Shown: positions 63,487 through 64,000 of the stretch, piece by piece
Layout: each line of letters starts with the position of its first letter
How positions within the stretch are numbered: the stretch's first letter is position 1
Origin: Paenibacillus crassostreae
GTDB lineage: Bacteria > Bacillota > Bacilli > Paenibacillales > Paenibacillaceae
Direction of reading: 5' to 3'
Length of the DNA stretch: 64,000 bases
Assembly (NCBI RefSeq): GCF_001857945.1
Contig: NZ_CP017770.1
Coordinates: forward strand, 4,154,001-4,218,000
Made by a program: the position numbers and the translations under genes
Notes under the pieces: model-generated
What the model was told of the DNA's origin: nothing
Database searches by the model: none
The model's input: only the letters and a program-made list of their open reading frames with translations

Positions 63487-63587
63487 AGTATTTTTGTTAT
63501 TGATATGTTCATATCCCAGTTGCATAAGAACGTTGAATTTCATAAACTATCATATCTAGAATATCGGATTCAATTCAAGGAGGTTGA

Positions 63588-64000
63588 ATGATTGTGGTCA
63601 TCCATTACACAGCGATTGGGGATTCATTAACAGTTGGATTTGGGGCTATGCCTGGCAATGGATTTGTTCCTGTATATAGAGGATTAGCAGAATATAAACT
63701 GCAGACATTTGTGGCCTCAGATAATCTAGGGATCAATGGTTTAACATCACTTGGATTATATGATTATGTAAGTAGAAACGCGACATATCAGCACTCACTA
63801 AGAGAGGCAGATCTGATTACGATCTCCATTGGTGGGAACGACATGATTCGAGCGGCGAGGTCGTCCAATGGATCAAATCTAGACTTTCACTTCAAGCAAG
63901 CCCTCGCCGATTGTAAAATAAATTTTTCACGAATCATTAAAACAATTTACGATCTAAAGAAAAATTCTAATGGAGTATATTTGATTCGGGTCGTTGGATT
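63588..64000 (+). CDS. GDSL/SGNH hydrolase (3' end beyond window)
   Basis: Partial gene, at least 137 codons. It begins MIVVIHYTAIGDSLTVGFG with the GDSL Ser, then NLGINGLTS and IGGNDM (block III Asn), typical of GDSL lipases or acylhydrolases. AAGGAGG precedes ATG 63588 by five bases. The C-terminal DxxH block lies outside the window. It follows GH127 closely after a terminator; whether it belongs to the arabinose locus is unclear. Confidence 0.85.
   Translation, partial: MIVVIHYTAIGDSLTVGFGAMPGNGFVPVYRGLAEYKLQTFVASDNLGINGLTSLGLYDYVSRNATYQHSLREADLITISIGGNDMIRAARSSNGSNLDFHFKQALADCKINFSRIIKTIYDLKKNSNGVYLIRVVG

Overview
The window looks like an ordinary chromosomal stretch of a low-to-moderate GC Gram-positive spore former, most probably Paenibacillus or a close relative. 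The evidence is purine-rich Shine-Dalgarno sites in front of most genes, TTG and GTG starts, Bacillus-type operators (MntR, PerR and CcpA-like sites), the Bacillus gene order tenI-thiO-thiS-thiG-thiF behind a TPP riboswitch, hxlR-hxlA-hxlB, mntABCD and a pdaA-type deacetylase. No tRNA, rRNA, CRISPR array, insertion sequence or prophage is visible.

Layout. 1-2.3 kb: 3' part of helD, cut by the left edge. 2.3-9.7 kb: an AraC-type regulator divergent from an alpha-xylosidase, then a phosphotransferase and a large GH3 glycosidase, which look like a hemicellulose or xyloglucan oligosaccharide module. 9.7-11.4 kb: hxlRAB (formaldehyde fixation by the RuMP route). 11.5-14.2 kb: ygbA-like gene, a deleted AGCS sodium:amino-acid symporter with its leader still attached, an AAC(3)-family acetyltransferase, an Imm53 immunity protein and a HXXEE membrane protein. 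14.3-18.4 kb: TPP-riboswitch thiazole operon. 18.5-21.3 kb: a DinB-family remnant, a nucleotidyltransferase, two NUDIX hydrolases and an SRAP (YedK/HMCES) protein. 21.4-24.8 kb: a four-domain CoA-disulfide-reductase/rhodanese/TusA/DsrE protein with its ArsR regulator, divergent from fur. 25-31 kb: small mixed genes (EamA transporter, DinB, DUF4177, NUDIX, crystallin-like, HAD, YcdB-like, AT-rich hydrolase). 31.1-34.7 kb: mntABCD with promoter and MntR box. 34.9-44.4 kb: secreted protein, glgP with a cre site, drug-type MFS, CPBP protease and an AglEFG-like alpha-glucoside importer. 44.5-54.4 kb: mixed housekeeping (GNAT, rpiA, VanZ, pdaA, MarR, ywbE, a three-gene ABC exporter, a BadF-type kinase). 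54.4-64 kb: an arabinose-polymer locus with an AraNPQ-like importer, GH43, an Axe2-like esterase, an AraC regulator and a GH127 beta-L-arabinofuranosidase, ending in a truncated GDSL gene.

How it works together. Both ends of the window handle plant cell-wall side chains (alpha-xylose, beta-glycosides, acetyl groups, arabinose), each next to an AraC-type regulator. Both sugar importers lack an ATPase, so they probably share an MsmX-type ATPase encoded elsewhere. cre-like sites before glgP and before the arabinose importer suggest CcpA repression.

The most unusual items I found are a pair of related, highly structured terminator elements at 5.7 and 46.0 kb, the intact promoter-leader-terminator still attached to a deleted symporter at 12.0 kb, and the GH3 enzyme with an inserted beta-trefoil-like segment. 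I did not find a convincing, wholly new multi-gene system.
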